A DNA stretch of 38,742 nt from Cupriavidus sp. (GTDB lineage Bacteria; Pseudomonadota; Gammaproteobacteria; Burkholderiales; Burkholderiaceae). Shown here piece after piece: positions 1 through 8,987 of this stretch (positions are counted from its first letter, which is position 1; every line of letters starts with the position of its first letter). The notes under the pieces are model-generated. The model made no database searches. It was not told where the DNA came from and was given only the letters and a program-made list of their open reading frames with translations. Made by a program: the position numbers and the translations under genes. Location: assembly GCA_019236395.1 (NCBI GenBank), contig JAFAJB010000188.1:1-38742 (forward strand). Reading direction: 5' to 3'.

Positions 1-33
1 ACCGGCATTGTCGAAATGGGTGAGCTGGCTCAT
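1..33 (-). CDS. moaC: moaC 5' end (cyclic pyranopterin monophosphate synthase), partial
   Basis: Read on the minus strand from an ATG at 33, the last bases before the window edge encode MSQLTHFDNAG. This matches the start of MoaC (E. coli begins MSQLTHINAAG), the enzyme that converts the GTP-derived cyclic intermediate into cyclic pyranopterin monophosphate in molybdenum cofactor synthesis. Only 11 codons are visible, so the call rests on this N-terminal match alone. The gene is divergent from the M48 protease, and the 160 bases between the two starts would hold both promoters. Confidence 0.7.
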   Translation of the reverse strand, partial: MSQLTHFDNAG

Positions 34-194
34 GGAAACAGGAGGAAATATGGGCTGGGGCTTGCCCGATGGGAACGGCAACCGCAGGCCGCTATCATAG
101 CAACATGCCAAAGACCTTCCGGCCTTCCTGCCCGCTCGTTCGGTCGAGCGCCCACGCTACCGTTCTCGCCGCGCCAGCCGTGCGTGCGTCACAT

Positions 195-1892
195 ATGACG
201 CGTGCGCTGGCCACCGTGCTAGTGCTGACCATGGCCGCCCCGGCGTGGCCGCAGGGCGCGCCGTCGGCACCGTCGGCGCAGCCGAATACGACAAGTAGCG
301 CACCGGCCGCGCCCGCCCCTGCCGCATCGGGCGAGGTGAGCGATCAGGTCTACGACAACCTCAACCGCAGCGTGCGGGCCGGGCAGAAGTCGGAGTTCGG
401 CCTGCGCAGTGGCAACACGGTGGTCGAGAGTGCCGGCACCCAGTTACCCGATCTCGGCGATCCGTCGACGGCTTCGCTTTCGCCGGATATGGAGAAGCGG
501 CTCGGCGATCGCATCATGCGCGATATCCGCCGTGACCCTGATTACGTGTCGGACCCGCTGCTGAACGATTACCTCAATTCGCTCGGCTACCGGCTCGTGC
601 AGGCCGCGCGCCGGCAGAACATCTCCGGGTCGAATGGCGCTGGCACGTTTGCCACCGGCTTCGAGCTTTTTGGCGTGCGTGACCGCTCGATCAACGCGTT
701 CGCGATGCCCGGCGGCTATATCGGCGTGCACACCGGACTGCTGGTGCAATCGGATACCGAATCGGAACTGGCATCGGTGCTCGGCCACGAAATCGGCCAC
801 GTCATGCAGCGGCACATCGCGCGCGGCATTACCAACCAGAACCAGTCGATGTGGATCGCGCTGGCGTCGATGGTGCTGGCCGGCCTGGCCGCCACCAAGA
901 GCGGCGACGCGGCGGCGGCGCTGGCCATGGGCGGGCAGGGCGCGGCAGTGGCGAATCAGCTTTCGTTCTCGCGCGGTGCCGAGCGCGAGGCTGACCGGGT
1001 GGGCTTCCAGATCATGACCGCGGCGGGGTTCGACCCGCAGGGCATGCCCGATTTCTTCCAGCGGCTGCAGCGTGTGACGGGCATCTCGGACAACGGGGTG
1101 CCGTCCTACGTGCGCACCCACCCGCTGACGTCCGAGCGTATCGCCGACATGCAGGACCGCGTGCGCCACGTGCCTGCCCACAAGGTCCCGAACACGCCCG
1201 AGTATGAATTCGCGCGGGTACGGGCGCGCGTGATCCAGGAACCCTCTCCAAACGATCTGCGCAACGTGCTGACCGTGTTCCAGGCGCAGTTGAACAGCGG
1301 GGCATCGGCGGTACGTCTGCCGGCCATCTACTACGGCATTGCCTTTACGAACCAGCGACTCGGCCGCTTTGCCGATGCCGAGAAAGCGCTTGCCGAGGCA
1401 CGCCGCCTCTACGGCAACATCCCCGGTGCGACCTCGGGCAGCCCGATGCTCGACGTGATGGCCGTGGAACTGGCGCGTGCCGAAGGCCGGATGCAGGATG
1501 CGATGACACAGGCCACGGCGACGCTGCGCGCGTTCCCGCTGTCGCACGCGGCCGCGCTGGCCTACGCTGATACGTTGATCGCGGCGAACAGGCTCGACGA
1601 AGCCGTGACGTTCCTGCGGTCGCGCACGCGTGAGGAAACCGGGCGCTCCGAATGGTGGGCACTGCTCGCAAGTGCCTACGCGGCGCAAGGCAAGCGCCTG
1701 CAGCAGCATCAGGCGATGGCGGAGAAGTACGCGATGGACGGCTCCTACCAGGCGGCCATCGAACAACTCCAGATCGCACGCAAGGCTGGTGATGGCGACT
1801 TCTATACGTTGTCGGAAGTCGATGCGCGGCTGCACCAGCTCCAGCTTCAGTTCAAGGAAGAGAAGCAGGACAACAAGGGCATGCCGAATTGA
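195..1892 (+). CDS. bepA: BepA-like periplasmic M48 metalloprotease with C-terminal TPR repeats
   Basis: A 565-residue zinc protease of the M48 family. From the chosen start the first ~22 residues are a signal peptide (Arg at 3, hydrophobic ALATVLVLTMAAPAW), so the protein is periplasmic. The zinc site is H198-E199-I200-G201-H202 with a third ligand in EREAD (E263); the flanking ASVLGHEIGHVMQRHIAR closely resembles E. coli BepA. A helical TPR-like region from about residue 365 (FADAEKALAEARRLYG and later repeats) would bind client proteins. BepA processes or degrades stalled LptD and other outer membrane assembly intermediates; that role is inferred by family. The frame is open to an ATG at 69, and ATG at 105 is an alternative start. 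I prefer 195 because the signal peptide then begins at once, although no clear ribosome site precedes it. A -10-like TATCAT lies at 93-98. Confidence 0.88.
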   Translation: MTRALATVLVLTMAAPAWPQGAPSAPSAQPNTTSSAPAAPAPAASGEVSDQVYDNLNRSVRAGQKSEFGLRSGNTVVESAGTQLPDLGDPSTASLSPDMEKRLGDRIMRDIRRDPDYVSDPLLNDYLNSLGYRLVQAARRQNISGSNGAGTFATGFELFGVRDRSINAFAMPGGYIGVHTGLLVQSDTESELASVLGHEIGHVMQRHIARGITNQNQSMWIALASMVLAGLAATKSGDAAAALAMGGQGAAVANQLSFSRGAEREADRVGFQIMTAAGFDPQGMPDFFQRLQRVTGISDNGVPSYVRTHPLTSERIADMQDRVRHVPAHKVPNTPEYEFARVRARVIQEPSPNDLRNVLTVFQAQLNSGASAVRLPAIYYGIAFTNQRLGRFADAEKALAEARRLYGNIPGATSGSPMLDVMAVELARAEGRMQDAMTQATATLRAFPLSHAAALAYADTLIAANRLDEAVTFLRSRTREETGRSEWWALLASAYAAQGKRLQQHQAMAEKYAMDGSYQAAIEQLQIARKAGDGDFYTLSEVDARLHQLQLQFKEEKQDNKGMPN

Positions 1893-1909
1893 GGCAGCGA
1901 TGATGCTCG

Positions 1910-1938
1910 CTCTCCTTTCCCAGTGGGAGAGGGGAGAG
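1910..1938. repeat. dispersed CTCTCC/GGAGAG palindrome between convergent genes
   Basis: An imperfect inverted repeat lies between the convergent protease and helicase genes, with left arm CTCTCCTTTCCC and right arm TGGGAGAGGGGAGAG. It is a degenerate copy of the palindromes at 24575-24601, 24645-24670 and 26965-26990. In RNA it would form a stem with two G-U pairs, so it may act as a bidirectional terminator. There is no T-tract on either side. Confidence 0.6.
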
Positions 1939-2016
1939 GGCAGGCAGTTCAACCGGCGACCACGCTGCAACAATCACGCCGCAACACCACGCCGTAACAA
2001 CCAGGCCCCCCAATCA

Positions 2017-4965
2017 TCAGCGCCGCAGCAACCCGACGAGTTCGTCGATATCGGGCAGCATCGCCTCGCGGCCAACCGTCTCGCCGTCCATCGCTTCGAG
2101 CACGCCATCGGCCAGCGCGCGCTTGCCCTGATGGAGGTCGACGATGCGTTCCTCGATCGTGCCAGCAGCAATCAGCCGATAGACCGTGACCGGCCGCTGC
2201 TGGCCGATGCGGTGCGCGCGGCCCATCGCCTGGTCTTCGGCGGCCGGGTTCCACCACGGGTCGGCAATCACGATGTAGTCGGCCGCGGTCAGGTTCAGGC
2301 CGAAGCCGCCCGCCTTCAGACTGATCAGGAACACATCGCCTTCGCCTGCCTGGAACGCCGCCACGCGACGCGTGCGCTCGCCAGCCGGTGTGGCGCCATC
2401 GAGGTACTGGTAAGTCAGGCCTGCGTCATGCAGGGCCTGCCGCAGCATCTGCAGGAAATCGACGAACTGGCTGAAAACCAGCGTCTTGTGCCCGTTCGCG
2501 GCCAGCGTGGCAGCCAGCTCCGCAAACGCGCGCACCTTCGCTCCAGGTTGTCCCACGTCGGGCGTGACCAGGCGCGGATCGCACGCGGCGCGGCGCATGC
2601 GCATCAACTGGGCGAGCACATGGATACGCGCCTCCGGTTCGGACAACGATGCGGGTGCCTTCCTGTTCCTGGATGGACGCAGCAGCGCGCGCTCGGCCTC
2701 GGATAGCGCCTGCCGGCGCAGTGCTTCGTAGTGGGCCGCTTCCGTGGGCTCGGGCGTGACGCGGATCACCAGTTCCGTGCGCGGCGGCAGCTCGTCCAGT
2801 ACCTGCGCCTTGGTCCGGCGCAACACGAACGGGGCGATCATCCGCCGCAGCCGATGGCGCGGATCGCGTGCCCCGTTGCGTTCGATCGGATTCGCGAAAT
2901 GCTCGTTGAATCGCGCCAGCGAGCCAAGCAGCCCCGGTGCGCAAAAGCGCATCACGGCCCAGAGTTCCGCCAGGCGGTTTTCCACGGGCGTGCCGGAGAG
3001 CGCGATGCGGCAATCGGCCGGCAGCGCGAACATCGCCTGGGCGCGGCGCGACGACGGGTTCTTGAACGATTGCGCCTCATCGGCGACCACCGTGTGCCAG
3101 TGCCGCTCGCAGAAAGCCTTGCGAGCCTGTTGCAGCAGGTTGTACGAAACGATCACGAGATCGTGCGCGGCAGCTTGTCCGACTATCACCTCGCGGTCGC
3201 CGTCGGCATAGACATGCACCTGCAGCGCCGGCGCGAAGCGGCGTGCCTCGGCGGCCCAGTTGCCACAGACCGAGGTCGGCGCGACGACCAGCGCCGGGCC
3301 GCCCGCCGCGCGCGCCAGCAGCAAGGCCAGCGACTGCAGCGTCTTGCCAAGCCCCATGTCGTCGGCCAGGCACGCGCCGAATCCGGCGTCGGCCAGCGAC
3401 ATCATCCAGCGGTAGCCTTCGAGCTGATACGGTCGCAAGTCGGCGGCCAGCGTGGGCGGCACGGGCGCATCGTGCTCGCGTGCGGTACGCAGCCGCTTCA
3501 CGCGGGTGCGGAAATGCGCATCGGGATCGATACCCGCACCGGCCAGCACGTCATCGAGCCAGGGCGTGGCCACCAGCGGTACGCGAATGCCGTCGCGGAC
3601 GGCATCTCCAACACCGGCCAGATCGCGCAGCCGGTCGCGCAACTGGCGGGTCAGCGCCACATAGACGCCGTGCGCCATCGGCATGAAGCGGCCCGCGTGG
3701 CCATGCGCCCAGGACACCAGTTTCTCGAGCGAGATCACGAGCCCTTCGGCCACGCGCAGCTCGCCCACGAGCTTGAACCACTCGCTGCCGGTCTCCACGC
3801 TGACGGCAAGCTGCGGGATGTCGGCCGGCAGCACGCGCAACTCGCGGCCACGCGGCCATTCGAGATCGATCACGCCAGCCAGCCCGGGCAGCACTTCGAC
3901 CACCGTCAGCGCGTCCTCGGGGTCGTCGAGCGTCCAGGTGTGTTCGCCGCTGGCGGGGGCCTGCGTAACAAGGAACGGCAGCGCCTCGAACACCTCGGCC
4001 ACGTGCGCCTGTTCTGCATCGAGATCGCGATACGTGACATGCGTCTCGCCGCCAATCGTCGCCATCAGTTGCGCACGGCCATGGCCCGGCGCGAACCCTG
4101 GTCCCATCGCGCCCAGCGGCGTGACAACGAGCCGCAGGCCGATGCCGCGCCCGACCGGTGCCACTTCGGCGCGCAGGCGCGACTCCGGGTCGCGTTCGCG
4201 CGCCTCGCCCGAGCTGTCGGCGTGAATCTGGAAGTGCCCGGCCAGCGACCGCAGCGTGCTGTCGAGCCGCGCCTGGGCGTCGGCCGGCACGGCGAGGCCG
4301 CCCGCAATCAGCTTTGCCGCACCCTGCTGGGCCGGTGTGAAGCGGATCACGCGCAGCCTGCGCTGGCCATCCTGCAACACGGTGATCTGACGCAGCGATT
4401 CGGCCTCCTGTCGCGCGGCGGCGGGCAGGAAATCCTCCATCGCCAGCGCCTCGCGCAGCGGCGGCACAACGCGCAGCAGGTAGCGGTCGCCCTCACGCAC
4501 CGCTTCGAGCGAAGGCGCGGATTCCACCACTTCCATCGGCACCGTGGGCGCATGGGACAACACCACGGCCGGATGCCCCACCAGCGCCACCATGGCGGCG
4601 GCACGGTCGAGCACATGGCGCCGGTTGCGCGATGCATCGCGGCGGATGGCACGGGCCACGCGGGTATCCCACGACGGGAGGGTGTCGTCGTCAGCCACCC
4701 GGGCCAGCGGCACTGGCCTCGGCTTGCTCCAGCCGCGCGGGCCATGCGTCTGTTCCAGCGGCTCGATCGTCCCGACCGCGCCGTCGGCGTCGAGCGTCAG
4801 CGCCCAGAGCAGGCGCCGCCCGTCGCCCGGGCCGTCGGCCGGCTCGCCACCAGCCAACGCCTCAAGTGCGCCAAGCGTGGCCTGCCAGCGATCCGTTTCG
4901 GCGGAATCGGTGGAGGGATCGCCGTCATGGTCGGCACGATCGACGGGGAGTTCGGGCAGGGACAC
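2017..4965 (-). CDS. SNF2/Rad54-family DEAD/DEAH-box helicase
   Basis: A 982-residue SNF2-type ATPase of the bacterial HepA/RapA-like group. The N-terminal half (about 1-480) has no motif I recognise. The helicase core has Walker A DDMGLGKT (K541), the Walker B box DEAQ (629-632), motif III SGTPVENRLAELW, then the second RecA lobe with LVFSQFVDFLQML, YLDGATPAGER, SLKAGGFGLNLTAADYV and the SNF2 motif VI GRAHRIGQ. The probable role is ATP-driven remodelling of protein-DNA or RNA polymerase complexes; the substrate is unknown. The frame stays open far upstream through antisense of ilvE, so the start is inferred: GTG at 4965 (VSLPELPVD) lies about 28 bases after a -10-like TACAAT (minus, 5005-5000), and no ATG occurs until well into the conserved protein. 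It converges on the protease gene and is divergent from ilvE. Confidence 0.88.
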   Translation of the reverse strand: MSLPELPVDRADHDGDPSTDSAETDRWQATLGALEALAGGEPADGPGDGRRLLWALTLDADGAVGTIEPLEQTHGPRGWSKPRPVPLARVADDDTLPSWDTRVARAIRRDASRNRRHVLDRAAAMVALVGHPAVVLSHAPTVPMEVVESAPSLEAVREGDRYLLRVVPPLREALAMEDFLPAAARQEAESLRQITVLQDGQRRLRVIRFTPAQQGAAKLIAGGLAVPADAQARLDSTLRSLAGHFQIHADSSGEARERDPESRLRAEVAPVGRGIGLRLVVTPLGAMGPGFAPGHGRAQLMATIGGETHVTYRDLDAEQAHVAEVFEALPFLVTQAPASGEHTWTLDDPEDALTVVEVLPGLAGVIDLEWPRGRELRVLPADIPQLAVSVETGSEWFKLVGELRVAEGLVISLEKLVSWAHGHAGRFMPMAHGVYVALTRQLRDRLRDLAGVGDAVRDGIRVPLVATPWLDDVLAGAGIDPDAHFRTRVKRLRTAREHDAPVPPTLAADLRPYQLEGYRWMMSLADAGFGACLADDMGLGKTLQSLALLLARAAGGPALVVAPTSVCGNWAAEARRFAPALQVHVYADGDREVIVGQAAAHDLVIVSYNLLQQARKAFCERHWHTVVADEAQSFKNPSSRRAQAMFALPADCRIALSGTPVENRLAELWAVMRFCAPGLLGSLARFNEHFANPIERNGARDPRHRLRRMIAPFVLRRTKAQVLDELPPRTELVIRVTPEPTEAAHYEALRRQALSEAERALLRPSRNRKAPASLSEPEARIHVLAQLMRMRRAACDPRLVTPDVGQPGAKVRAFAELAATLAANGHKTLVFSQFVDFLQMLRQALHDAGLTYQYLDGATPAGERTRRVAAFQAGEGDVFLISLKAGGFGLNLTAADYIVIADPWWNPAAEDQAMGRAHRIGQQRPVTVYRLIAAGTIEERIVDLHQGKRALADGVLEAMDGETVGREAMLPDIDELVGLLRR

Positions 4966-5041
4966 GCGGATGCAGGTCGGCGAAGGGACTGGAGGTGCGA
5001 TTGTAGAACGCTCCTTGTAGCGCTCACTACGCCGCCCTGCG

Positions 5042-5070
5042 TTGGCACGCAAGGACGCGCGGCTTACAAT
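5042..5070 (+). promoter_or_regulatory. sigma-70 promoter of ilvE
   Basis: TTGGCA (5042-5047) and TACAAT (5065-5070) are separated by exactly 17 bases. The predicted start is near 5077, giving a leader of about 36 bases before the ilvE ATG. It lies between the divergent helicase and ilvE genes. Confidence 0.7.
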
Positions 5071-5112
5071 GGCGACTTTGCGACATTTGTTGGGCAACTG
5101 ACGGAGACGACC

Positions 5113-6033
5113 ATGTCGATGGCAGATCGCGACGGCAAGATCTGGATGGACGGCAAGCTGATCGAGTGGCGTGACGCCAAGATTCACGTGCTCACCCACA
5201 CGCTGCACTACGGCATGGGCGTATTTGAAGGCGTGCGTGCCTACAAGACGCCGGAAGGTACCGCGATTTTCCGCCTCAAGGAGCACACGCGCCGTCTGTT
5301 CAACTCCGCCAAGATCTTCCAGATGGTGATGCCGTTCGACGAGCCCACCCTGGAGGCGGCCCAGCGCGAAGTGGTGCGCGCCAACAACCTGGAGTCGTGC
5401 TACATCCGTCCGCTGGTGTGGATCGGCTCGGAAAAGCTCGGCGTGTCCGCACGTGGCAACACGATCCACGTCGCCATCGCCGCCTGGCCGTGGGGCGCCT
5501 ACCTGGGCGAGGAAGGCATGGAGCGCGGTATCCGCGTGAAGACCTCGTCGTTCACGCGCCATCACGTCAATGTGTCGCTGGTGCGTGCCAAGGCTTCCGG
5601 CTACTACATCAATTCGATCCTGGCCAACCAGGAGGCCACCGGCCTGGGCTACGATGAAGCACTGCTGCTGGACACCGAAGGCTATGTGAGCGAAGGCTCG
5701 GGCGAGAACGTGTTCATCGTGCGTAACGGCGTGATCTATACGCCCGACCTGGCCTCGTGCCTGGACGGCATCACGCGGGACGCCACGCTGACGATCGCGC
5801 GCGACCTCGGCATCGAAGTGCGCGAAAAGCGCATCACGCGCGACGAGATGTACTGCGCCGACGAAGCGTTCTTCACCGGCACGGCCGCCGAAGTGACGCC
5901 GATCCGCGAACTGGACGACCGCGTCATCGGCGAAGGCCGCCGCGGCCCCATTACCAAGCGCATCCAGGACGCGTTTTTCGCGGCCGTGGGTGGCACCGAC
6001 GAGAAGTACAAGAAGTGGCTGACGCTGGTCTGA
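5113..6033 (+). CDS. ilvE: branched-chain amino acid aminotransferase
   Basis: A 306-residue class IV PLP-dependent aminotransferase that interconverts leucine, isoleucine and valine with their 2-oxo acids, using glutamate/2-oxoglutarate; cytoplasmic. The PLP lysine is K160 in RAKASGYYINS, aligning with AKAGGNY of E. coli IlvE. Other hallmarks are THTLHYGMGVFEGVRAY near residue 30, GYDEALLLDTEGYVSEGSGENVF and FFTGTAAEVTPIRELD. ATG 5113 is preceded by GGAG at 5103-5106 and fits the family N-terminus (MADRDGKIWMDG). The same frame is open upstream to 2731 only because it runs antisense to the helicase. It leads a same-strand run with the zinc-finger gene and waaF. Confidence 0.97.
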   Translation: MSMADRDGKIWMDGKLIEWRDAKIHVLTHTLHYGMGVFEGVRAYKTPEGTAIFRLKEHTRRLFNSAKIFQMVMPFDEPTLEAAQREVVRANNLESCYIRPLVWIGSEKLGVSARGNTIHVAIAAWPWGAYLGEEGMERGIRVKTSSFTRHHVNVSLVRAKASGYYINSILANQEATGLGYDEALLLDTEGYVSEGSGENVFIVRNGVIYTPDLASCLDGITRDATLTIARDLGIEVREKRITRDEMYCADEAFFTGTAAEVTPIRELDDRVIGEGRRGPITKRIQDAFFAAVGGTDEKYKKWLTLV

Positions 6034-6089
6034 GCGACGGCGCCAACCCTGAAACAACGCTCAATCCCTGCAAGACTCTACGCAACACC

Positions 6090-6284
6090 ATGACTCAAAC
6101 CGCAACCATCGTCGAAATCGGCGCAGAAGACATGCCGCTGCATTGCCCCACGTCCAACACGCCGGCGTGGAACTACCACCCCCGCGTCTTCCTGGACGTG
6201 GCGGACACCGGAGAGGTCAAGTGCCCGTACTGCGGCACCGTGTACAAGCTCAAGCCGGGCACCGTGCTGAAGGGCCACCACTGA
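6090..6284 (+). CDS. CHCC-type zinc-finger domain protein
   Basis: A 64-residue protein of the zf-CHCC type, related to the C-terminal domain of the mitochondrial complex I subunit NDUFS6. The candidate zinc ligands are C19, H30, C45 and C48 (CPYCG). The domain fills nearly the whole protein, ending KLKPGTVLKGHH. It begins 56 bases after ilvE and is probably co-transcribed. I recall a gene like this beside ilvE and waaF in other beta-proteobacteria. Its exact function is unknown to me; metal binding is the only well-supported property. Confidence 0.85.
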   Translation: MTQTATIVEIGAEDMPLHCPTSNTPAWNYHPRVFLDVADTGEVKCPYCGTVYKLKPGTVLKGHH

Positions 6285-6319
6285 CCCGACCGGCCCACGC
6301 CACCTGCCGTTTCGACCTG

Positions 6320-6350
6320 ACGCCCCGGGCCGCCCAGCGCCCCGGGGCGT
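6320..6350 (+). terminator. GC-rich hairpin downstream of the zinc-finger gene
   Basis: A ten-base-pair perfect stem, ACGCCCCGGG (6320-6329) with CCCGGGGCGT (6341-6350), and an 11-base loop. No U-tract follows, so it may be a weak terminator or an mRNA-processing structure between the ilvE group and waaF. Confidence 0.5.
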
Positions 6351-6396
6351 TGACATGCACGGGCACCACATCACAGGGCCACGCAACACCCACAAT

Positions 6397-7419
6397 ATGA
6401 GAAAAGCCCTCGTTATCGCCCCGAACTGGATCGGCGACGCCTTGATGGCGCAGCCGCTCTTCGCATTGCTCAAGGCGCGCCACCCGAACCTGGTGATCGA
6501 TGCCCTCGCCCCAAAATGGGTGGCGCCCGTGCTGGCGCGGATGCCGGAGATCAGCAAGGTATTCCCGAGCGATCTGGCACACGGCAAGCTGCAACTGAGC
6601 GCGCGGCTGTTGTTTGCGCAGCAGCTCAAGCATGAAGGCTACGACGTGGCCTATGTGCTGCCGAATTCGCTGAAGTCGTCGCTGATTCCGTTCCTGGCGG
6701 GTATTCCGCTGCGCATCGGCTATCGCGGCGAGTCGCGCTTCGGCATGCTCAACATCCGCCATGCCAATCCGCCGCGCGACAAGCGCCCGCCGATGGTGGA
6801 GCACTACGCGCGCCTGGCGGTGAAGCCCGGCGCCCGCCTGCCGGAATCGATCCCCGATCCGAAGCTCAAGACCGATCCGGCCCGCATGGCCGCCACGGCC
6901 GAGCGCTTCGGCATCGCACCGGGCACGCGCGTGATCGCGTTCTGCCCGGGTGCCGAGTTCGGCCCCGCCAAGCGCTGGCCGGCCTCGCATTTCGCCGGAC
7001 TGGCGCAGATGCTGCGCCGCTCGTTCCCGTACGCGCAGATCATCACGCTCGGCTCGGCCAAGGATGCCGAGATCGCCGACGAGATCGTCAAGGACGCGCC
7101 GTTCGTGAGAAATCTGTGCGGTCAGACATCGCTCGACGACGCGGTGGACCTGCTGGCCCTGGCCGAGGCCGCGGTCTGCAACGATTCGGGCCTGATGCAT
7201 GTCACCGCCGCCCTGAATCGGCCCCAGGTGGCCGTTTTCGGGTCGAGCGACCCTCGCCACACGCCCCCGCTGTCACAGGCAGCGAGTATCATGTGGCTTC
7301 AACTCGAGTGCAGTCCCTGCTTCAAGCGCGAGTGCCCGCTCGGCCACCTGCGCTGCCTGAAGGAGATCGAACCCGAAATGGTGTTCGTCGAGCTGCGCAA
7401 GCTACTGCACCGCCCCTGA
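6397..7419 (+). CDS. waaF: lipopolysaccharide heptosyltransferase II
   Basis: A 340-residue GT9-family glycosyltransferase that adds the second L-glycero-D-manno-heptose to the LPS inner core on the cytoplasmic face of the inner membrane. It starts KALVIAPNWIGDALMAQPL, the family N-terminal motif, and contains CPGAEFGPAKRWP and NDSGLMHVTAALNRP, both nearly identical to E. coli WaaF. FGSSDPRHTPPLS follows near the ADP-heptose site. ATG 6397 was chosen over the upstream in-frame ATG at 6355 because the motif begins immediately after it and 6355 overlaps the hairpin region. The next gene starts 10 bases after the stop. Confidence 0.96.
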   Translation: MRKALVIAPNWIGDALMAQPLFALLKARHPNLVIDALAPKWVAPVLARMPEISKVFPSDLAHGKLQLSARLLFAQQLKHEGYDVAYVLPNSLKSSLIPFLAGIPLRIGYRGESRFGMLNIRHANPPRDKRPPMVEHYARLAVKPGARLPESIPDPKLKTDPARMAATAERFGIAPGTRVIAFCPGAEFGPAKRWPASHFAGLAQMLRRSFPYAQIITLGSAKDAEIADEIVKDAPFVRNLCGQTSLDDAVDLLALAEAAVCNDSGLMHVTAALNRPQVAVFGSSDPRHTPPLSQAASIMWLQLECSPCFKRECPLGHLRCLKEIEPEMVFVELRKLLHRP

Positions 7420-7429
7420 CCCCACCAAC

Positions 7430-7870
7430 ATGCCTCGTTTTGCCCGCCTGTTCGATTCCGCCGAAGACATCGTCGATGCCTTCCGTGAAGCCATGAAGTT
7501 GCGTGACGCCGAAGGTGCGCTGCGACTCTGGCTGGACGAAGACTCGCTCACCTGCGTGATGCCCGATGGCCAGCGCCTGATCGGCCACGAGCATCTGCGC
7601 CAGGCCTTTGCCCATCTGCTGGAAGAACAGCCCGTGCTGATCGATGCGATCGAGACCAGCAGCCATGCATCGCTCGGGGTCTCGATCTTCGACGTGACCG
7701 AAGCCATGCGCTTCGGTGAAGACCGCGTGGAAGCCGACCTCTACGTGCACACCACCTACGTGCTGATGCAGAATCACGAAGGCTGGCGGCTCGCCCATAT
7801 CCACTGCAGCCCGGCCAACGCGGTGCAGGTGGCCGCCGTGGCCGCCGCGCCGGGGCAGGCACTGCACTGA
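7430..7870 (+). CDS. NTF2-like (SnoaL/DUF4440-type) protein
   Basis: A 146-residue protein with the layout of a cone-fold NTF2-like domain: an N-terminal helix (ARLFDSAEDIVDAFREAMKLRDAEGALRLW cut by a D-E-D-S turn), a core helix GHEHLRQAFAHLL, and C-terminal strands ending EGWRLAHIHCSP, which is the typical closing pattern of the family. Such proteins may bind small ligands or act as isomerases; no substrate can be assigned. It lies 10 bases after waaF and 18 before the hydrolase ATG, so it is probably co-transcribed with both. Confidence 0.8.
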   Translation: MPRFARLFDSAEDIVDAFREAMKLRDAEGALRLWLDEDSLTCVMPDGQRLIGHEHLRQAFAHLLEEQPVLIDAIETSSHASLGVSIFDVTEAMRFGEDRVEADLYVHTTYVLMQNHEGWRLAHIHCSPANAVQVAAVAAAPGQALH

Positions 7871-7888
7871 TCTGACGTGCGGGACGCC

Positions 7889-8926
7889 ATGCTGTTCGGC
7901 GAGGCCTTTCAGACGCCGTGGTGGTTGCGCGGCGGCCACGCGCAAACGATCCTCCCGGCGCGCTTTGCGCGACATCGCCGCATCACGTTCCGGCGCGAAC
8001 GCTGGGACACGCCTGACGGCGACTTCATCGACCTCGACTGGACCACGCACACGACCGCCCCGGGCGCGCCGCTGGTGGTGATGTTCCATGGTCTGGAGGG
8101 CGATTCGCGCAGCCACTATGCCCAGACGCTGATGGCGGCGCTGCGCGAGCGCGGCTGGCAGGGCGTGATCCCGCATTTCCGTGGTTGCTCCGGCGAGCTG
8201 AACCGCGCACCGCGCTTCTACCATTCAGGCGATTCGCCCGAAATCCGCTGGGTCCTGGCACGGTTGCACAGCCAGATCCATGCCGTGCAACCGGGGCGGG
8301 AGATGCTTGCCGTAGGGATCTCGCTGGGCGGTAACGCGCTGCTGCGCTACCTTGGCGAGGAAGGCCACGGGGCAAGCTTCCTGACGGCCGCTGCGTCCGT
8401 CTCTGCTCCAGTTGACCTTGCGGCCGGTGGCGCGGCGCTGTCCAGCGGCTTCAACATGATCTACACGCGCATGTTCCTGCAGACGCTCAAGCGCAAGTCG
8501 CTGGCCAAACTGGAACAGTTTCCGGGCCTGTTCGATCGCGAAACAATGCTGGCCAGCCGCGACCTTTATGCGTTCGACAACGTCGTGACCGCGCCGCTGC
8601 ACGGCTTTCGCGATACCGACGACTACTGGGCGCGTGCCGCGAGCAAGCCGATCCTGGGCGAGATCCGCATCCCGACGCTGGTGCTCAACGCCCGCAACGA
8701 TCCATTCCTGCCCGGCCGCCATCTGCCGGGCCCGGGCGACGTCAGCGCCGACGTGCTGCTGGAACAGCCCGAGTACGGCGGCCATGTCGGCTTCATGACA
8801 CCGCGCGAAGGCCTGCTGGGCAAGTTGCCGTTGCTGCCGTTTGCGGGCCATATCGAATGGCTGCCCACGCGCATACTCGAGTTCTTCGACAGCGTGCGCG
8901 CCGATCGGAAAACGCCAACCCAATGA
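7889..8926 (+). CDS. yheT: YheT-type alpha/beta-fold hydrolase
   Basis: A 345-residue alpha/beta hydrolase closely following E. coli YheT: GGHAQTILP, DGDFIDLDW, FHGLEGDSRSHYA and HFRGCSGELNRAPRFYHSG. The catalytic triad reads as S145 in GISLGGNAL, D271 in NARNDPF and H299 in GGHVGF. The family is esterase-like with unknown physiological substrate; homologues in eukaryotes (ABHD1/2/3) act on lipids and acetyl esters. A GTG at 7877 is in frame 7 bases after the preceding stop and is a possible longer start. I chose ATG 7889. Confidence 0.9.
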   Translation: MLFGEAFQTPWWLRGGHAQTILPARFARHRRITFRRERWDTPDGDFIDLDWTTHTTAPGAPLVVMFHGLEGDSRSHYAQTLMAALRERGWQGVIPHFRGCSGELNRAPRFYHSGDSPEIRWVLARLHSQIHAVQPGREMLAVGISLGGNALLRYLGEEGHGASFLTAAASVSAPVDLAAGGAALSSGFNMIYTRMFLQTLKRKSLAKLEQFPGLFDRETMLASRDLYAFDNVVTAPLHGFRDTDDYWARAASKPILGEIRIPTLVLNARNDPFLPGRHLPGPGDVSADVLLEQPEYGGHVGFMTPREGLLGKLPLLPFAGHIEWLPTRILEFFDSVRADRKTPTQ

Positions 8927-8987
8927 CGCGAAGCGGTGCCGCTCAGACGCCGGAACCGATCTTCAATAGCGCCAAGGAGGAGACAAC

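Noticed and set aside
50..100. Short ORF after GGAGGAAAT at 41-49 (16 codons)
   Set aside because: The ribosome-site-like sequence is the antisense of the moaC upstream region; the peptide is short and resembles nothing known.
2731..5112. Long open frame in front of ilvE on the plus strand (to 2731)
   Set aside because: It runs antisense to the helicase; GC-rich codon use leaves the opposite strand open. The translation shows no family motif until the true ilvE start.
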